Assembly (NCBI GenBank): GCA_016875735.1
Contig: VGOW01000001.1
Span: 62,001-126,000 of the forward strand
Origin: Chloroflexota bacterium
GTDB lineage: Bacteria > Chloroflexota > Anaerolineae > Anaerolineales > VGOW01
Direction: 5' to 3'
DNA: 64,000 nucleotides
Below, piece after piece: positions 1-9,023 of this stretch; the stretch's first letter is position 1, and every line of letters begins with the position of its first letter. The position numbers and the translations under genes were made by a program. The notes below the pieces were generated by a model, which made no database searches, was not told the DNA's origin, and saw nothing but the letters and a program-made list of their open reading frames with translations.

Positions 1-318
1 AGCGAACAAAAAGGGCCGCCGTCACTGATCATCAACCGCATCAAACCGGAAATGGTGAAGCGCGGCGACATGCTGAGCATCGACGACGTGCTCGACGTGC
101 TGGCGATTGATCTGATCGGCGTGGTGCCGGAAGACGAGCAGATCGTCATCGGCTCCAATCGCGGCAACCCGGTGGCGCTCGACGAGAAGTCGCGCTCCGG
201 CCAGGCATTTCGGAACATCGCCCGCCGCATCAAAGGCGAGCAAGTCCCCTTCATGGATCTCGACAAGCAGGATGGCTTCTTCTCCCGGTTGGGCAAGTTG
301 ATCCGGCCCGGAGGCTGA
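1..318 (+). CDS. minD: Septum site-determining protein MinD, C-terminal part
   Basis: The frame is open from the first base, so the start codon and Walker A loop lie upstream of the window. The visible 105 residues match the C-terminal third of MinD, the membrane-bound ATPase that works with MinC and MinE to place the division septum. Seen here are the core strand SLIINRIKP, the conserved stretch IGVVPEDEQIVIGSNRGNP, and a C-terminal tail FFSRLGKLIRPGG that fits the short amphipathic membrane-targeting helix of the family. minE follows after one base, the usual minDE order, so the two are surely co-transcribed. The 5' truncation is only the window edge. Confidence 0.95.
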   Translation, partial: SEQKGPPSLIINRIKPEMVKRGDMLSIDDVLDVLAIDLIGVVPEDEQIVIGSNRGNPVALDEKSRSGQAFRNIARRIKGEQVPFMDLDKQDGFFSRLGKLIRPGG

Positions 319-319
319 T

Positions 320-592
320 ATGACCAACTTCTTTCGCCGCCTCACCGGGCGGAGCCAGCCGCCCAGCAAAGACGTTGCCCGCGACCGCTTGAAACTCGTG
401 CTCATCCACGACCGCACCGATGTCTCTCCGGCCATCATCGAAAACATCAAAGACGAGATCATCACCGTCATCTCAAAGCATGTGGACATTGACCGCGATG
501 GCGTGGAGATCAAACTTCAGCAGGAAGACAACGAAAACCGATTGGTCGCCGACATCCCCATCCTCAAAAGCCCTCGCCGCCGCGCGCGATAG
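320..592 (+). CDS. minE: Cell division topological specificity factor MinE
   Basis: This 90-residue protein has the family's usual length. It begins with a hydrophobic, basic N-terminal helix (MTNFFRRLTGR), the membrane-contact segment of MinE, followed by the MinD-activating and dimerisation region with RLKLVLIHDR and the strand VEIKLQQEDN. MinE stimulates the MinD ATPase and drives Min oscillation or gradient formation. The start ATG lies one base after the minD stop, consistent with translational coupling. The C-terminus is rich in arginine (SPRRRAR). rodA starts about 80 bases downstream, giving a small division and shape gene group. Confidence 0.95.
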   Translation: MTNFFRRLTGRSQPPSKDVARDRLKLVLIHDRTDVSPAIIENIKDEIITVISKHVDIDRDGVEIKLQQEDNENRLVADIPILKSPRRRAR

Positions 593-597
593 ACGAT

Positions 598-660
598 AGC
601 CGACTGACGAAAGACGAAGGTTTACTCCCTCTTTCATCAGTCGTCATTTACCATTCGTCA
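598..660. repeat. Quasi-palindromic intergenic repeat (GACGAAAGACGAAGG type)
   Basis: The space between minE and rodA is made almost entirely of the words ACTGACGAAAGACGAAGG and TTCATCAGTCGTC/CATTCGTCATT, which are rough reverse complements of each other. A closely related, much more perfect hairpin lies at 57189-57245. It resembles no protein-coding sequence and has no T-run that would mark a terminator. Confidence 0.55.
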
Positions 661-673
661 TTGATCTCATTCC

Positions 674-1819
674 ATGACCGCCATCCTCCAAACTCACCGC
701 CGACAGATCTGGCAGCACTTCGACGTGTCGCTGCTCGCGCTGGTGTCATTGCTGGTCATCGTCGGCATCGCCATGATCCGCTCGACCACCTTCGAGAGCC
801 CCGAACTGGCGAACTACCCCTTCGTCCAAATCCGTTGGGCATTGGTGGGTCTGGTCATTTTGTTCGGCGCGGCCATTTTCGACTACCGCTACTTGCGATC
901 GCTGGCCCGTCCGATGTATGTGTTCGTGTTGATCTGGCTGTTCACGGTGGCCGCCGCCGGAATCGCCTCCTTCGGCGCACAGCGGTGGGTGCGGCTCGGC
1001 ACGCTCAACATCCAACCGTCGGAGATGGCAAAGATCGGCACGGTGATCTGGATGGCCGACTTCGCCACGCGCAACCGCGAGAAACTGAAGAATTACAAAT
1101 GGGTGCTGGCCTCTTTGGCCTTTGCCGGAATGCCCGCCGCGTTCGTGTTGGCCGAGCCGAATCTCAGCACGGCGATCATGATCATGATCGTCTGGTTCGC
1201 CATCATGTTCGCCGCCGGGCTGAAATGGGAATATATGGCAGCGCTCGGTGTGCTGGCGGCGATTGGCGCGTTCGTCGTGCTGCTGGTCGCCTTCCAAGTC
1301 GTTACCATTCCCAATTTCCCGTTGGAGGACTATCAGCGCCTGCGCATCGTCCGCTTCATCTTCCCCAACGCTGATCCCGACGCGCAGTACAACGTGTTGC
1401 AGGCGCTCATCAGCATCGGGTCGGGTGGGCTGTTCGGCGAGGGCTACAATCACGCCTCTCAAGTCAACTTGCGTTTCCTCAAAGTGCGGCACACCGATTT
1501 TATCTTCGCCTCCCTCTCGGCCGAGTTCGGTTTCGTGGGCGCGGCGCTGCTCATGATCACCATCGCGCTGATCATCATTCGCATCCTGCGCGTGGCCCGG
1601 GCCGCCACCGATCCGTTCGGAGCGCTCATTTGCTACGGCGTGGCCGTCTTGGTGTTCTACCAATCCTTCTTCAACATCGGCATGAACATGAATCTCCTGC
1701 CCGTCACCGGCCTGCCCCTGCCCTTCGTGAGTTACGGCGGCAGTGCGTTGGTGACGTATATGTTTGCGATTGGATTGGTGGAAAGCGTCGCGCTGAGGCA
1801 CAAAGAACTCGAGCGTTAG
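674..1819 (+). CDS. rodA: Rod shape-determining protein RodA (SEDS glycosyltransferase)
   Basis: The 381-residue polytopic membrane protein belongs to the SEDS family (RodA/FtsW/SpoVE), which polymerises lipid II into peptidoglycan glycan strands together with a class B PBP. About ten hydrophobic helices can be counted. Family signatures seen are QRWVRLGTLNIQPSE after the fourth helix, the PNLSTA segment, and the C-terminal NIGMNMNLLPVTGLPLPFVSYGGS, given here only by its parts NLLPVTGLPLPF and SYGGS. The Glu of IQPSEMAKI is the conserved extracellular-loop residue. The length is close to RodA rather than the longer FtsW, and the position beside minDE supports a morphogenesis role. No clear Shine-Dalgarno sequence precedes the ATG. 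Confidence 0.93.
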   Translation: MTAILQTHRRQIWQHFDVSLLALVSLLVIVGIAMIRSTTFESPELANYPFVQIRWALVGLVILFGAAIFDYRYLRSLARPMYVFVLIWLFTVAAAGIASFGAQRWVRLGTLNIQPSEMAKIGTVIWMADFATRNREKLKNYKWVLASLAFAGMPAAFVLAEPNLSTAIMIMIVWFAIMFAAGLKWEYMAALGVLAAIGAFVVLLVAFQVVTIPNFPLEDYQRLRIVRFIFPNADPDAQYNVLQALISIGSGGLFGEGYNHASQVNLRFLKVRHTDFIFASLSAEFGFVGAALLMITIALIIIRILRVARAATDPFGALICYGVAVLVFYQSFFNIGMNMNLLPVTGLPLPFVSYGGSALVTYMFAIGLVESVALRHKELER

Positions 1820-1871
1820 CCGACCGCCGCTCCCGACCGGACTCGATCCCCTCGCAGGAAGCCGAAACGAG

Positions 1872-3881
1872 ATGCGCCCGGCGACGTTGCGTTTGCCCTC
1901 ATCGGCTATTCTCTACGGCCTCATCGTTTTCATTGCCGCCGTTTTGCGCTTCTGGAATCTGACCGAAATACCGCGCACCCTGTGGGTGGATGAATCGTGG
2001 TTCGGGCTGAGAGGCCGCGATGTGATTCGCGGCATCGATCTCTTGCCCCTTCGTGAGCCGACCTCGTTGGGCGTCGGCAACTCTCCATTTCAGATTTATG
2101 CGTCGGGTTTTGTTCAGGCGCTCGGAGTCCCGGCGGCGTATTCCTCGCGCGCCGCCTCAGCCCTCACCGGCTGGCTCACCGTCGTCATTCTCTATCCCGC
2201 ACTGCTCATCCTTTTCAAGAATCTCTTGCCCGCCACTCAGCGAGTCGGGGCCGCGCTCATCGGCGCGGTTGTCACGACAACATTGTTCGCGGGACTGCAT
2301 TACAGCCGCGACGGCGGGCAGAACGCCGCCTGCACCTTCGCCACTGTCGGAGTCTTCGCCAGCCTTCACTCCACCTTCGAGCGTTCCAGCCCGAAATGGG
2401 CAATCGCCACTGGCGTCGCCCTCGCTGTTGCGCTCTCCACTTACGAAGCGGCGGCAGCGCTCGTCATCGCCGTGATCGCGTACGCGGGCGCGCGCCTCCT
2501 TTGGCCTGCCGATCAACCGCGCTCGCGAATTCTTCTTCTCGGTGCGATCACTTTGGGCGCGGCGTTGCTGGCCTATTCACCTCTGCTCGTGTTTTACCTT
2601 CGGCGCCCCGAAGTCTATTTCCTGCACTTCACCCAAACTCAAACCGCAAAGGACGGAGCGCTCACAACTTTCATCGCCGAAGCGCTGGCAGGATTGTGGA
2701 AAGTGTGGGCGGGCGTTTCGCTCAGCGGAGACGTGATGCCGGGCCGCAATCTGGCCGGGCGGCCATTGTTCGGCCCGATCTCATCCATCCTTTTGTGGCT
2801 GGGCATCATCGCCGTCGTTTGGCGGATGCGCCGACTGCCTGCCGCGCAACTCCTTCTGATTTGGATTGGCGTCATGTCCCTCCCGTCGGCGCTGTCGGAC
2901 GCGCCCCCCGCCTTTCCGCGCATGTTGCCCATGGCCCCCGGCCTCGCGGCATTCGCCGGAATGGGCGCCGCCGCCGTTTGGCAAACGGTTTCGCATCGCG
3001 GACGCCAGGCGCGTTGGGCCGTTGGCGCACTGCTGGCGTTGGGATTGATCGCCGACGGCTTCTCATCCATTCGCGCTTACTTTGTGGAATGGGCAAACGA
3101 TCCGCGCCTCTTCGATGCGCGATACGCAGGCGCGCGCCTCACCGCCGACAATGCCTTAGCCCTCGCCGCAACCGACGATGTGTTCATCACCACCCAATCG
3201 CAAGAGTTCGTGCGAATGCAATTCGATCTTTTGCTCGGCGGCGCGTCAGTCAAAACATTCGACGCCGCGCCAGATTGCTTGCCCTTCGCCAACAACTCAT
3301 CACGCGCAACCGACTATGGAATCATTTTAGTGTTCGACCGCTCCTCGCTCGCGGCGCTCAAAGCCGCGTACCCAACCGGAATGGAAACCGCCACCGTCAT
3401 GCACCCCGACGGCTACCCGTATTCCCTCTTCCTTCAAGTTCCGCCGCACACTCTCGCCCCATCGCCGACACACACCATCAACGTCGAATTCGACGGCGGC
3501 TTGCGATTGATGGGATACGATCTCATCACCGACGCACACCCCGGCAGTGATGTTGCGCTCAAACTTTATTGGGAGGCGGCGTCCGGACTGCCGGGCGGCC
3601 TCATCGCATTCGTACACATCGGCAAAGGCGCGAACAGTCAGCCTCTCATCGCTCAAATGGATGCGCCGCTGTGCCCCGGCTTCGATTCATCCGAATGGCA
3701 GGCAGGATACCGTTACATCGAAACGCGCCACCTCGCATTGGCCGCCGACTCGCCGCCCGACGCTTACGACATCCGCATCGGCGTTTACGATCCGACGCTC
3801 GGCGCGCGCCTCAACATCCTCTCCGCCAACGTGCCCACCGAAAACAACCGCGCTCAAATCGCCAACTTGGACGTGCGATAG
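1872..3881 (+). CDS. Membrane-bound glycosyltransferase of the GT39/ArnT-like (PMT) superfamily
   Basis: This 669-residue protein has an N-terminal membrane helix, then the acidic loop TLWVDESWFGLRGRDV, typical of the first extracytoplasmic loop of PMT/ArnT-like GT-C enzymes, where the Asp-Glu acts in catalysis. About ten more helices follow up to roughly residue 390. The last 200 residues form a soluble domain (for example GGLRLMGYDLITD and LKLYWEAAS) of a type often fused to glycosyltransferases in Chloroflexota. Such enzymes use polyprenyl-phosphate sugars outside the membrane; the acceptor cannot be inferred here. The start ATG is preceded by CAGGAAG at a suitable distance. It may be co-transcribed with rodA, 52 bases upstream. 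Confidence 0.75.
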   Translation: MRPATLRLPSSAILYGLIVFIAAVLRFWNLTEIPRTLWVDESWFGLRGRDVIRGIDLLPLREPTSLGVGNSPFQIYASGFVQALGVPAAYSSRAASALTGWLTVVILYPALLILFKNLLPATQRVGAALIGAVVTTTLFAGLHYSRDGGQNAACTFATVGVFASLHSTFERSSPKWAIATGVALAVALSTYEAAAALVIAVIAYAGARLLWPADQPRSRILLLGAITLGAALLAYSPLLVFYLRRPEVYFLHFTQTQTAKDGALTTFIAEALAGLWKVWAGVSLSGDVMPGRNLAGRPLFGPISSILLWLGIIAVVWRMRRLPAAQLLLIWIGVMSLPSALSDAPPAFPRMLPMAPGLAAFAGMGAAAVWQTVSHRGRQARWAVGALLALGLIADGFSSIRAYFVEWANDPRLFDARYAGARLTADNALALAATDDVFITTQSQEFVRMQFDLLLGGASVKTFDAAPDCLPFANNSSRATDYGIILVFDRSSLAALKAAYPTGMETATVMHPDGYPYSLFLQVPPHTLAPSPTHTINVEFDGGLRLMGYDLITDAHPGSDVALKLYWEAASGLPGGLIAFVHIGKGANSQPLIAQMDAPLCPGFDSSEWQAGYRYIETRHLALAADSPPDAYDIRIGVYDPTLGARLNILSANVPTENNRAQIANLDVR

Positions 3882-3887
3882 GCTTGG

Positions 3888-3893
3888 TATAAT
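3888..3893 (+). promoter_or_regulatory. Extended -10 promoter element for gltX
   Basis: TTGG-TATAAT directly after the stop of the upstream glycosyltransferase gene forms a consensus -10 box with a TGN extension. It lies about 113 bases before the gltX ATG. No good -35 hexamer is visible, as is common for extended -10 promoters. Confidence 0.55.
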
Positions 3894-4005
3894 TCCCCGC
3901 GCCGGTCGCCACCGGCATTTCTTTCGTCACATCACATCAAGCCATCAGCGTTCATCCGCCTTATCTGCGTTCATCTGCGTTCCGCTTTTCAACTCAAACC
4001 ACACC

Positions 4006-5493
4006 ATGACCCTCTCCCCTGCCCGCGTGCGCTTCGCCCCCTCGCCCACCGGCTACCTACACATCGGCGGCGCGCGCACCGCGCTCTACAACTACCTCCT
4101 CGCCAAACAAACCGGCGGCCAGTTCATCCTGCGTATCGAAGACACCGATCAGGCCCGGCTCGTGGCCGACGCAATGGAAGAGCAAATGAACGGCCTGCGC
4201 TGGCTCGGCCTGCATTGGGATGAAGGCCCCGACGTGGGCGGCCCCTGCGGCCCCTACATCCAAAGCCAACGCACAGAGATTCACCGCGCGCACGCCGAGC
4301 AGCTTGTCGCAATGGGCAAAGCCTATTACTGCTTCTGCGCCAAAGAGCGGCTTGAGGCATTGCGCGCCGAACAACTCGCGCTCAAACGCCAGCCGCGATA
4401 CGACGGCCACTGCCGCAACATCCCGCTCGCCGAAGCCAAAGCGCGCAAAGCCGCAGGCGAGTCGTGCGTCATTCGATTCAAAGTTCCGACCGAGGTCAAA
4501 ACCACCGTGCATGACGTTCTGCGCGGCGGCATCACGGTAGACAACAGCACCCTCGACGACTTCATCATCCTCAAGTCCGATGGCCTTTCCCTCTATCACC
4601 TCGCGGCGATGGTGGACGATCACCTCATGGGCATCACCCACGTCATCCGCTCCTCCGAGTGGATTCCGTCACTGCCCAAACACGCCCTCATCCTCCGCGC
4701 CTTCGGTTGGGGCGAGCCCCAGTGGGTGCATCTCTCGGTGTTCCTCAAACCCAGCGGCAAAGGCAAAATGAGCAAGCGCGAAACCGCCAACCTCAAAGCC
4801 GAAGAGGGCCATTCCATTTTCGTGCGCGACATGAGCGAACTCGGCTACCTGCCCGAAGCCGTGCTCAACTGGATCGCCCTCATGGGCTGGAGCCTCGACG
4901 ACAAAACTGACGTGCTGACTCTCGACGAAATGATTCGCGGCTTCAGCATCGAGCGGCTCAACCCCGCCCCCGCCGCCATCAGTTTCGACAAACTCGATCA
5001 CTATAGCGGCGTGCACATTCGCGCCCTGCCTCCAGAGGAGCTCGCCAAACGCATCAAGCCCTATTTCGACCAAGCCGGGCTGAACGCCGACGAAAGCGCC
5101 CTGCTCAGAATCGTGCCCCTCATTCAAGTTCGCATCGCCACCCTCGACGAGTCGGTGAGCATGGCCGGATTCTTCTTCCGCGACAGGATAGACTACGACC
5201 CGGCGGGACTGATCCCGAAAGGAATGGACGCCGCTAGCGCGTTGGCCGCCCTCCATCGTTCAATTGACCTCCTCGGCTCCCTGCCCGATCTGGCCCACCC
5301 CACCACCGAGCCGCCGATGCGCGCGCTGGCCTCCGAACTCAAACTCAAACCCGCGCAGCTTTTCGGCATTCTTCGCCTCGCCATCACCGGCCAGCAAATC
5401 AGCCCGCCCCTGTTCGAGACCATTGCTTTGCTGGATCGCGAAACGGTGTTCGCGCGGCTGGCAAAGGCGGAAACTTATCTCCGTGGAGAGTGA
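4006..5493 (+). CDS. gltX: Glutamyl-tRNA synthetase
   Basis: The 495-residue class Ic synthetase charges tRNA-Glu with glutamate. The HIGH-type motif is GYLHIGG (residues 16-22) in the context FAPSPTGYLHIGGARTAL, and the KMSKR loop is at residues 254-258. The frame is open far upstream, but homology starts at MTLSPARVRFAPSPTG, so the ATG at 4006 was chosen. The C-terminal anticodon-binding helical domain is complete. The last codons (Arg-Gly-Glu-stop) are part of a palindromic repeat that begins at 5483, so the repeat supplies the natural stop. A separate glnS at 9024-10706 implies that this enzyme need not misacylate tRNA-Gln. Confidence 0.97.
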   Translation: MTLSPARVRFAPSPTGYLHIGGARTALYNYLLAKQTGGQFILRIEDTDQARLVADAMEEQMNGLRWLGLHWDEGPDVGGPCGPYIQSQRTEIHRAHAEQLVAMGKAYYCFCAKERLEALRAEQLALKRQPRYDGHCRNIPLAEAKARKAAGESCVIRFKVPTEVKTTVHDVLRGGITVDNSTLDDFIILKSDGLSLYHLAAMVDDHLMGITHVIRSSEWIPSLPKHALILRAFGWGEPQWVHLSVFLKPSGKGKMSKRETANLKAEEGHSIFVRDMSELGYLPEAVLNWIALMGWSLDDKTDVLTLDEMIRGFSIERLNPAPAAISFDKLDHYSGVHIRALPPEELAKRIKPYFDQAGLNADESALLRIVPLIQVRIATLDESVSMAGFFFRDRIDYDPAGLIPKGMDAASALAALHRSIDLLGSLPDLAHPTTEPPMRALASELKLKPAQLFGILRLAITGQQISPPLFETIALLDRETVFARLAKAETYLRGE

Positions 5494-5544
5494 AGCGTGG
5501 AGGGTGAAGCGACTCGCTCCACGCCTCACGCTCCACGCCCCACG
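5483..5544. repeat. Quasi-palindromic repeat overlapping the gltX stop codon
   Basis: The left arm contains GTGGAGAGTGAAGCGTGGAG and GGTGAAGCG; the right arm contains CTCCACGCCTCACGCTCCAC and GCCCCACG. The two arms are near reverse complements, with a short loop CGACT. The gltX TGA lies inside the left arm and the rocD ATG follows seven bases after the right arm. Confidence 0.6.
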
Positions 5545-5550
5545 ACACAG

Positions 5551-6753
5551 ATGAACTCCCAGACTTACATCGACCTCGAAAACCAATACGGCGCGCACAA
5601 CTATAAACCGCTGGACGTTGTGATCAGCCAAGCCAACGGCGTTTGGGTAGAAGATGTTGACGGCAAAAAGTATCTCGACTGCCTCGCCGCATATTCCGCC
5701 GTCAATCAGGGGCACTGCCACCTCAAGATCATTCAGGCTCTCGTCGAGCAGGCGGGCAAAGTGACTCTCACCTCACGCGCCTTCCGCAACGATCAACTCG
5801 GCCCGTTCATGCGCGAACTGTGCGAACTCACCCGATACGAAATGGCCGTGCCCATGAACTCCGGCGCCGAGGCGGTGGAAACGGCCATCAAACTTGCGCG
5901 CAAGTGGGCCTATGAAGTGAAAGGCGTGCCGAGACACGAAGCCGAGATCATCACGGTGGCCGGAAACTTTCACGGGCGCACCATCACCACCATTTCGTTT
6001 TCTACCGAGCCTTCATACAAAAACGATTTCGGGCCGTTCACGCCCGGCTTCGTCACCGTGCCCTATGGCGATTCCGCCGCTGTCGAAGACGCCATCACCG
6101 CGAACACCGCCGCCATCCTCTTCGAGCCGATTCAGGGCGAGGCCGGAGTCGTCATCCCGCCCGCCGGATACATCAAACGCTTGCGCGAGATTTGCGACCG
6201 CAACAACGTTCTGCTCATCGCCGACGAGATTCAAACGGGACTCGGCCGCACCGGGAAATTATTTGCTTGCGAGCACGAGGGCGTCCGCCCCGATCTCACC
6301 GTGATCGGCAAAGCGTTGAGCGGCGGGGTGTATCCGGTGTCGGCGGTGTTGTCGTCGCGCGCGATCATGGGCCTATTCAAACCCGGCGAACACGGCTCCA
6401 CATTCGGCGGCAACCCGTTGGCCTGCGCCGTTGGCCGCGCGGCGCTCAAAGTGATCGTCGAAGAAAAGTTAGTGGAAAACTCGGCGGCGCTCGGCGAGTA
6501 TTTTCTCGAACAGGTTGCCGAAATCCCCAGCCCGCACGTGCAGGAAGTGCGCGGCAGAGGGTTGTTCGTCGGAGTCGAGCTCAAGCCCGAAGCGGGCGGC
6601 GCGCGCCGCTTTTGCGAAGCGCTGAAAGATCGCGGCATCCTGTGCAAAGAGACGCACGACAACGTGATTCGCTTCGCCCCGCCGTTGGTGATCGATAAGG
6701 CCACGATTGATTGGGCGCTCCCGGCGATCCGGGAAGTGCTGAATATGAAATAG
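5551..6753 (+). CDS. rocD: Ornithine aminotransferase (class III PLP aminotransferase)
   Basis: This 400-residue fold-type I PLP enzyme closely resembles ornithine-oxo-acid transaminase, which converts ornithine and 2-oxoglutarate to glutamate-5-semialdehyde and glutamate. Seen are the N-terminal block [35 protein letters not shown] around the phosphate-binding loop, NFHGRT, the cofactor Asp in [15 protein letters not shown], and the Schiff-base lysine in VIGKALSGG (Lys254). The length is that of RocD rather than of acetylornithine transaminase. The start ATG at 5551 follows the repeat closing the gltX gene. It probably relies on the gltX transcript. Assignment to RocD rather than to another class III member rests on overall motif similarity. 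Confidence 0.9.
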   Translation: MNSQTYIDLENQYGAHNYKPLDVVISQANGVWVEDVDGKKYLDCLAAYSAVNQGHCHLKIIQALVEQAGKVTLTSRAFRNDQLGPFMRELCELTRYEMAVPMNSGAEAVETAIKLARKWAYEVKGVPRHEAEIITVAGNFHGRTITTISFSTEPSYKNDFGPFTPGFVTVPYGDSAAVEDAITANTAAILFEPIQGEAGVVIPPAGYIKRLREICDRNNVLLIADEIQTGLGRTGKLFACEHEGVRPDLTVIGKALSGGVYPVSAVLSSRAIMGLFKPGEHGSTFGGNPLACAVGRAALKVIVEEKLVENSAALGEYFLEQVAEIPSPHVQEVRGRGLFVGVELKPEAGGARRFCEALKDRGILCKETHDNVIRFAPPLVIDKATIDWALPAIREVLNMK

Positions 6754-6793
6754 AGGTCTGAGGTCAGAAGTCGGAGGGAGTGGACTCTTGTGG

Positions 6794-6799
6794 TAAAAT
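6794..6799 (+). promoter_or_regulatory. -10 element for the tRNA-Gln gene
   Basis: TGG-TAAAAT stands 10 bases before the first base of the tRNA acceptor stem, which would give a primary transcript with a 5' leader of only a few bases. Confidence 0.5.
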
Positions 6800-6809
6800 T
6801 TCGTCACTC

Positions 6810-6883
6810 TGAGGGATAGTTCAGCGGCAGAACGACGGATTCTGGCTCCGTTAACCGTGGTTCGAATCCACGTCCCTCAGCCA
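6810..6883 (+). tRNA. tRNA-Gln (anticodon CTG)
   Basis: A complete cloverleaf can be folded by eye. The acceptor stem is TGAGGGA (6810-6816) with TCCCTCA (6873-6879), including the U1-A72 pair typical of tRNA-Gln. The D stem is GTTC/GAAC. The anticodon stem is ACGGA/TCCGT with loop TTCTGGC, placing anticodon CTG at 6842-6844. The T stem is CGTGG/CCACG around loop TTCGAAT. The discriminator is G73 and CCA (6881-6883) is genomically encoded. It decodes CAG. The glutaminyl-tRNA synthetase gene lies 2 kb downstream on the other strand. Confidence 0.97.
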
Positions 6884-6936
6884 ACAGGCGCTCAACGATA
6901 CTCCGTTGTATGCCCCCCAAAAACTTGGGGCGGGCA

Positions 6937-6976
6937 AAACACCCAATTTCCGTAACACACACGGGGTTGGGTGTTT
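6937..6976 (+). terminator. Possible terminator hairpin after tRNA-Gln
   Basis: AAACACCCAA (6937-6946) pairs perfectly with TTGGGTGTTT (6967-6976), with a 20-base loop; the descending arm ends in TTT. A second small stem, CCCCAA with TTGGGG, lies just upstream (about 6915-6930). The position between a tRNA gene and the next open reading frame suits a terminator, but the T-run is short. Confidence 0.45.
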
Positions 6977-7041
6977 GCGTATATCGCGGCTGTCGCCGCG
7001 CAGTGATCTCACATCAATCAAATTCATTCGCAGGTGACATC

Positions 7042-7990
7042 ATGACCAACGCCCCCTCCCCCCAGCTTCGAGCCGCCGAGTTCATGGAGTTGATCGGCAA
7101 CACGCCGGTCGTCGAAATCCGTCGCTTGAATCCGAACCCCAAAGTGCGTATCTTCGCCAAACTCGAAGGCCGCAACCCCGGCGGCTCGGTCAAAGATCGA
7201 ATCTGCAAATCGATGATCGAGGCGGCGGAGCGCGATGGGATTCTCGGCCCGGACACCGATCGCATTCTCATGGAGCCGACCAGCGGGAACACCGGCATCG
7301 GCTTGGCGATGATCGCTTCGGCGCGCAGCTACCCCCTTCGTGGCCGTGATCCCTGAAAGCACTAGCGTCGAGCGGCGCAAGATGATGGCCGCCTTCGGCG
7401 CGAAGTTCATTCTGACCGACGGCCCCAAAGGCACGAATTGGGCCATCGAGGTGGCGCACCGACTCCTCAAAGAAGATGGCCGCTACCTCATGCTCGATCA
7501 GTTCAACAACGCGGCCAACCCGCAGGTGCATTACGAAACGACCGGGCCGGAAGTTCTCCGCGACGTGCCGGAGATCACGCACTTTGTGGCCGGGATGGGA
7601 ACGGGCGGCACGCTGATGGGTGTGCATCGCTACGTGCGCGAGCGCAAGCCCGAAGTCAAAATCGTGGGATTGGAGCCGATTGCCGGAAGTAAAATTCAGG
7701 GCTTGCGGAACATGGCCGCCTACGTGCCCAGCATTTATCACGAAGAATTGCTGGACGAAAGAATCATGCTCGACGATGCCGAGGCCTTCCGCGTCGCGCG
7801 CGAGTTGGCTCAAGCGGAGGGGCTGTTCGTGGGCATCTCATCGGGGGCGGCGATGTGGGGGGCGTTGAAAGTGGCCAGCCGTCTCAACGAGGGAACGCTT
7901 GTGGTGGTCTTCCCCGACGGCGGCGAGAAGTACATGTCCACGCCGCTCTTCGATTCGCCCGTCGGCTCGATGATGGATAAAGTGTTGTAG
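7042..7990 (+). pseudogene. Cysteine synthase family protein, frameshifted (CysK/CysM-like)
   Basis: Two overlapping frames together give a full O-acetylserine sulfhydrylase-type beta-replacing PLP enzyme of about 315 residues. The first part starts at ATG 7042 behind CAGGTGACATC and carries ELIGNTPVVEI, the PLP lysine in GGSVKDRI (Lys51) and the substrate loop TSGNTGIGLA. The frame then runs into a stop at 7356. The second frame continues with VAVIPESTSVERRKMMAAFG, the cofactor phosphate loop GMGTGGTLMG, and SSGAAMWGAL to a normal C-terminus. The break is explained by one extra C in the C5 run at 7332-7336 (TAC CCC TTC GTG expected). All catalytic motifs are intact, so either an assembly indel or a very recent mutation is likely. 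It would make cysteine from O-acetylserine or a related donor. Confidence 0.85.
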
Positions 7991-8255
7991 GGCGAGAGGG
8001 GCAACAAAACTTCGGTGGGTGCACACTATTCGCTCAACGGGGCAGCCAAAGAGAAATCATAGGAGTAGCATATGTTGAGAAAATTTGTGACTGATCCAAG
8101 CCCTCTCTAAATTGAAACAGTATCCAAACTGAAGCAATTAGTGAGCGAGGAGAGCCTCGGCGCTGCCGAAGGGGCATTTTGAGGTGTGTGGAAAAAAAGG
8201 GTTGAGGAAACTCTTGGTGAGGGAGATAGTCATTCCGATGAAATCTCTCACGTAA

Positions 8256-8849
8256 ATGAAACAAAGCAGAAAGGCAAAGACAGAGATGCAAAGAGCAAAA
8301 GGCTTGAAAGCAAAACAACGTGAAGAACTACTCGGAGCATTGAAAGCCCGTTTCGAGAAAAACATGAACCGCCATAAAGGTCTCGAATGGGCTAAAGTAC
8401 AGGCCAAGCTGGAAGCCAATCCTGAAAAACTGTGGTCGCTCAATGAAATGGAGAGAACCGGCGGCGAACCGGATGTTGTTGGTTATGACAAAAGGACGGG
8501 CGAATACATCTTTTATGATTGCTCAGCGGAAAGTCCTCAAGGCCGCAGAAGTGTTTGTTACGACCGTGAAGCGCTGGAGTCGAGGAAAGAACATAAGCCA
8601 AAAGATACCGCTATGGATATGGCCGCGGCCATGGGCATCGAGCTTTTGACGGAAGAACACTATCGAGAGCTGCAGAAACTTGGAGATTTCGACACGAAAA
8701 CGTCGAGCTGGTTGAAAACACCTTCTGAAATCAGAAAACTCGGCGGCGCCATCTTTGCCGATCGTCGCTACGACCATGTCTTTGTGTATCACAACGGCGC
8801 AGACTCTTACTATGGCGCAAGGGGATTCCGCGGCTCGCTAAGGGTCTAA
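8256..8849 (+). CDS. DUF4256 family protein
   Basis: The 197-residue soluble protein matches the DUF4256 family by its conserved blocks ERTGGEPDVVGYDKRTGEY, FYDCSAESPQGRRSVCYDRE, DMAAAMGIELLTEEHYRELQ and the C-terminal RYDHVFVYHNGADSYYGARG. The family's function is unknown to me. No signal peptide or membrane helix is present; the first 35 residues are lysine- and glutamate-rich. ATG 8256 gives the longest form, and an in-frame ATG at 8289 is an alternative. The gene is visibly less GC-rich than its neighbours and stands alone between non-coding stretches, which suggests recent arrival. An imperfect hairpin with GCCCAACAAG lies just behind it (8865-8905). Confidence 0.85.
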   Translation: MKQSRKAKTEMQRAKGLKAKQREELLGALKARFEKNMNRHKGLEWAKVQAKLEANPEKLWSLNEMERTGGEPDVVGYDKRTGEYIFYDCSAESPQGRRSVCYDREALESRKEHKPKDTAMDMAAAMGIELLTEEHYRELQKLGDFDTKTSSWLKTPSEIRKLGGAIFADRRYDHVFVYHNGADSYYGARGFRGSLRV

Positions 8850-9023
8850 ATTTTTCGCATTGAAGCGCGCGCTGGCGCCCAACAAGCCGCTCCAGCGGCG
8901 TTGATGCTAACGAATTGAGTATATGGATTCTTGGGGATGAACGCGATCGGGAAAAAGAGAATCCGTGTTTATCTGTGTCCATCCGTGCACGAAAAAGACT
9001 TCACCCCTTCATCCTGAATCCAC

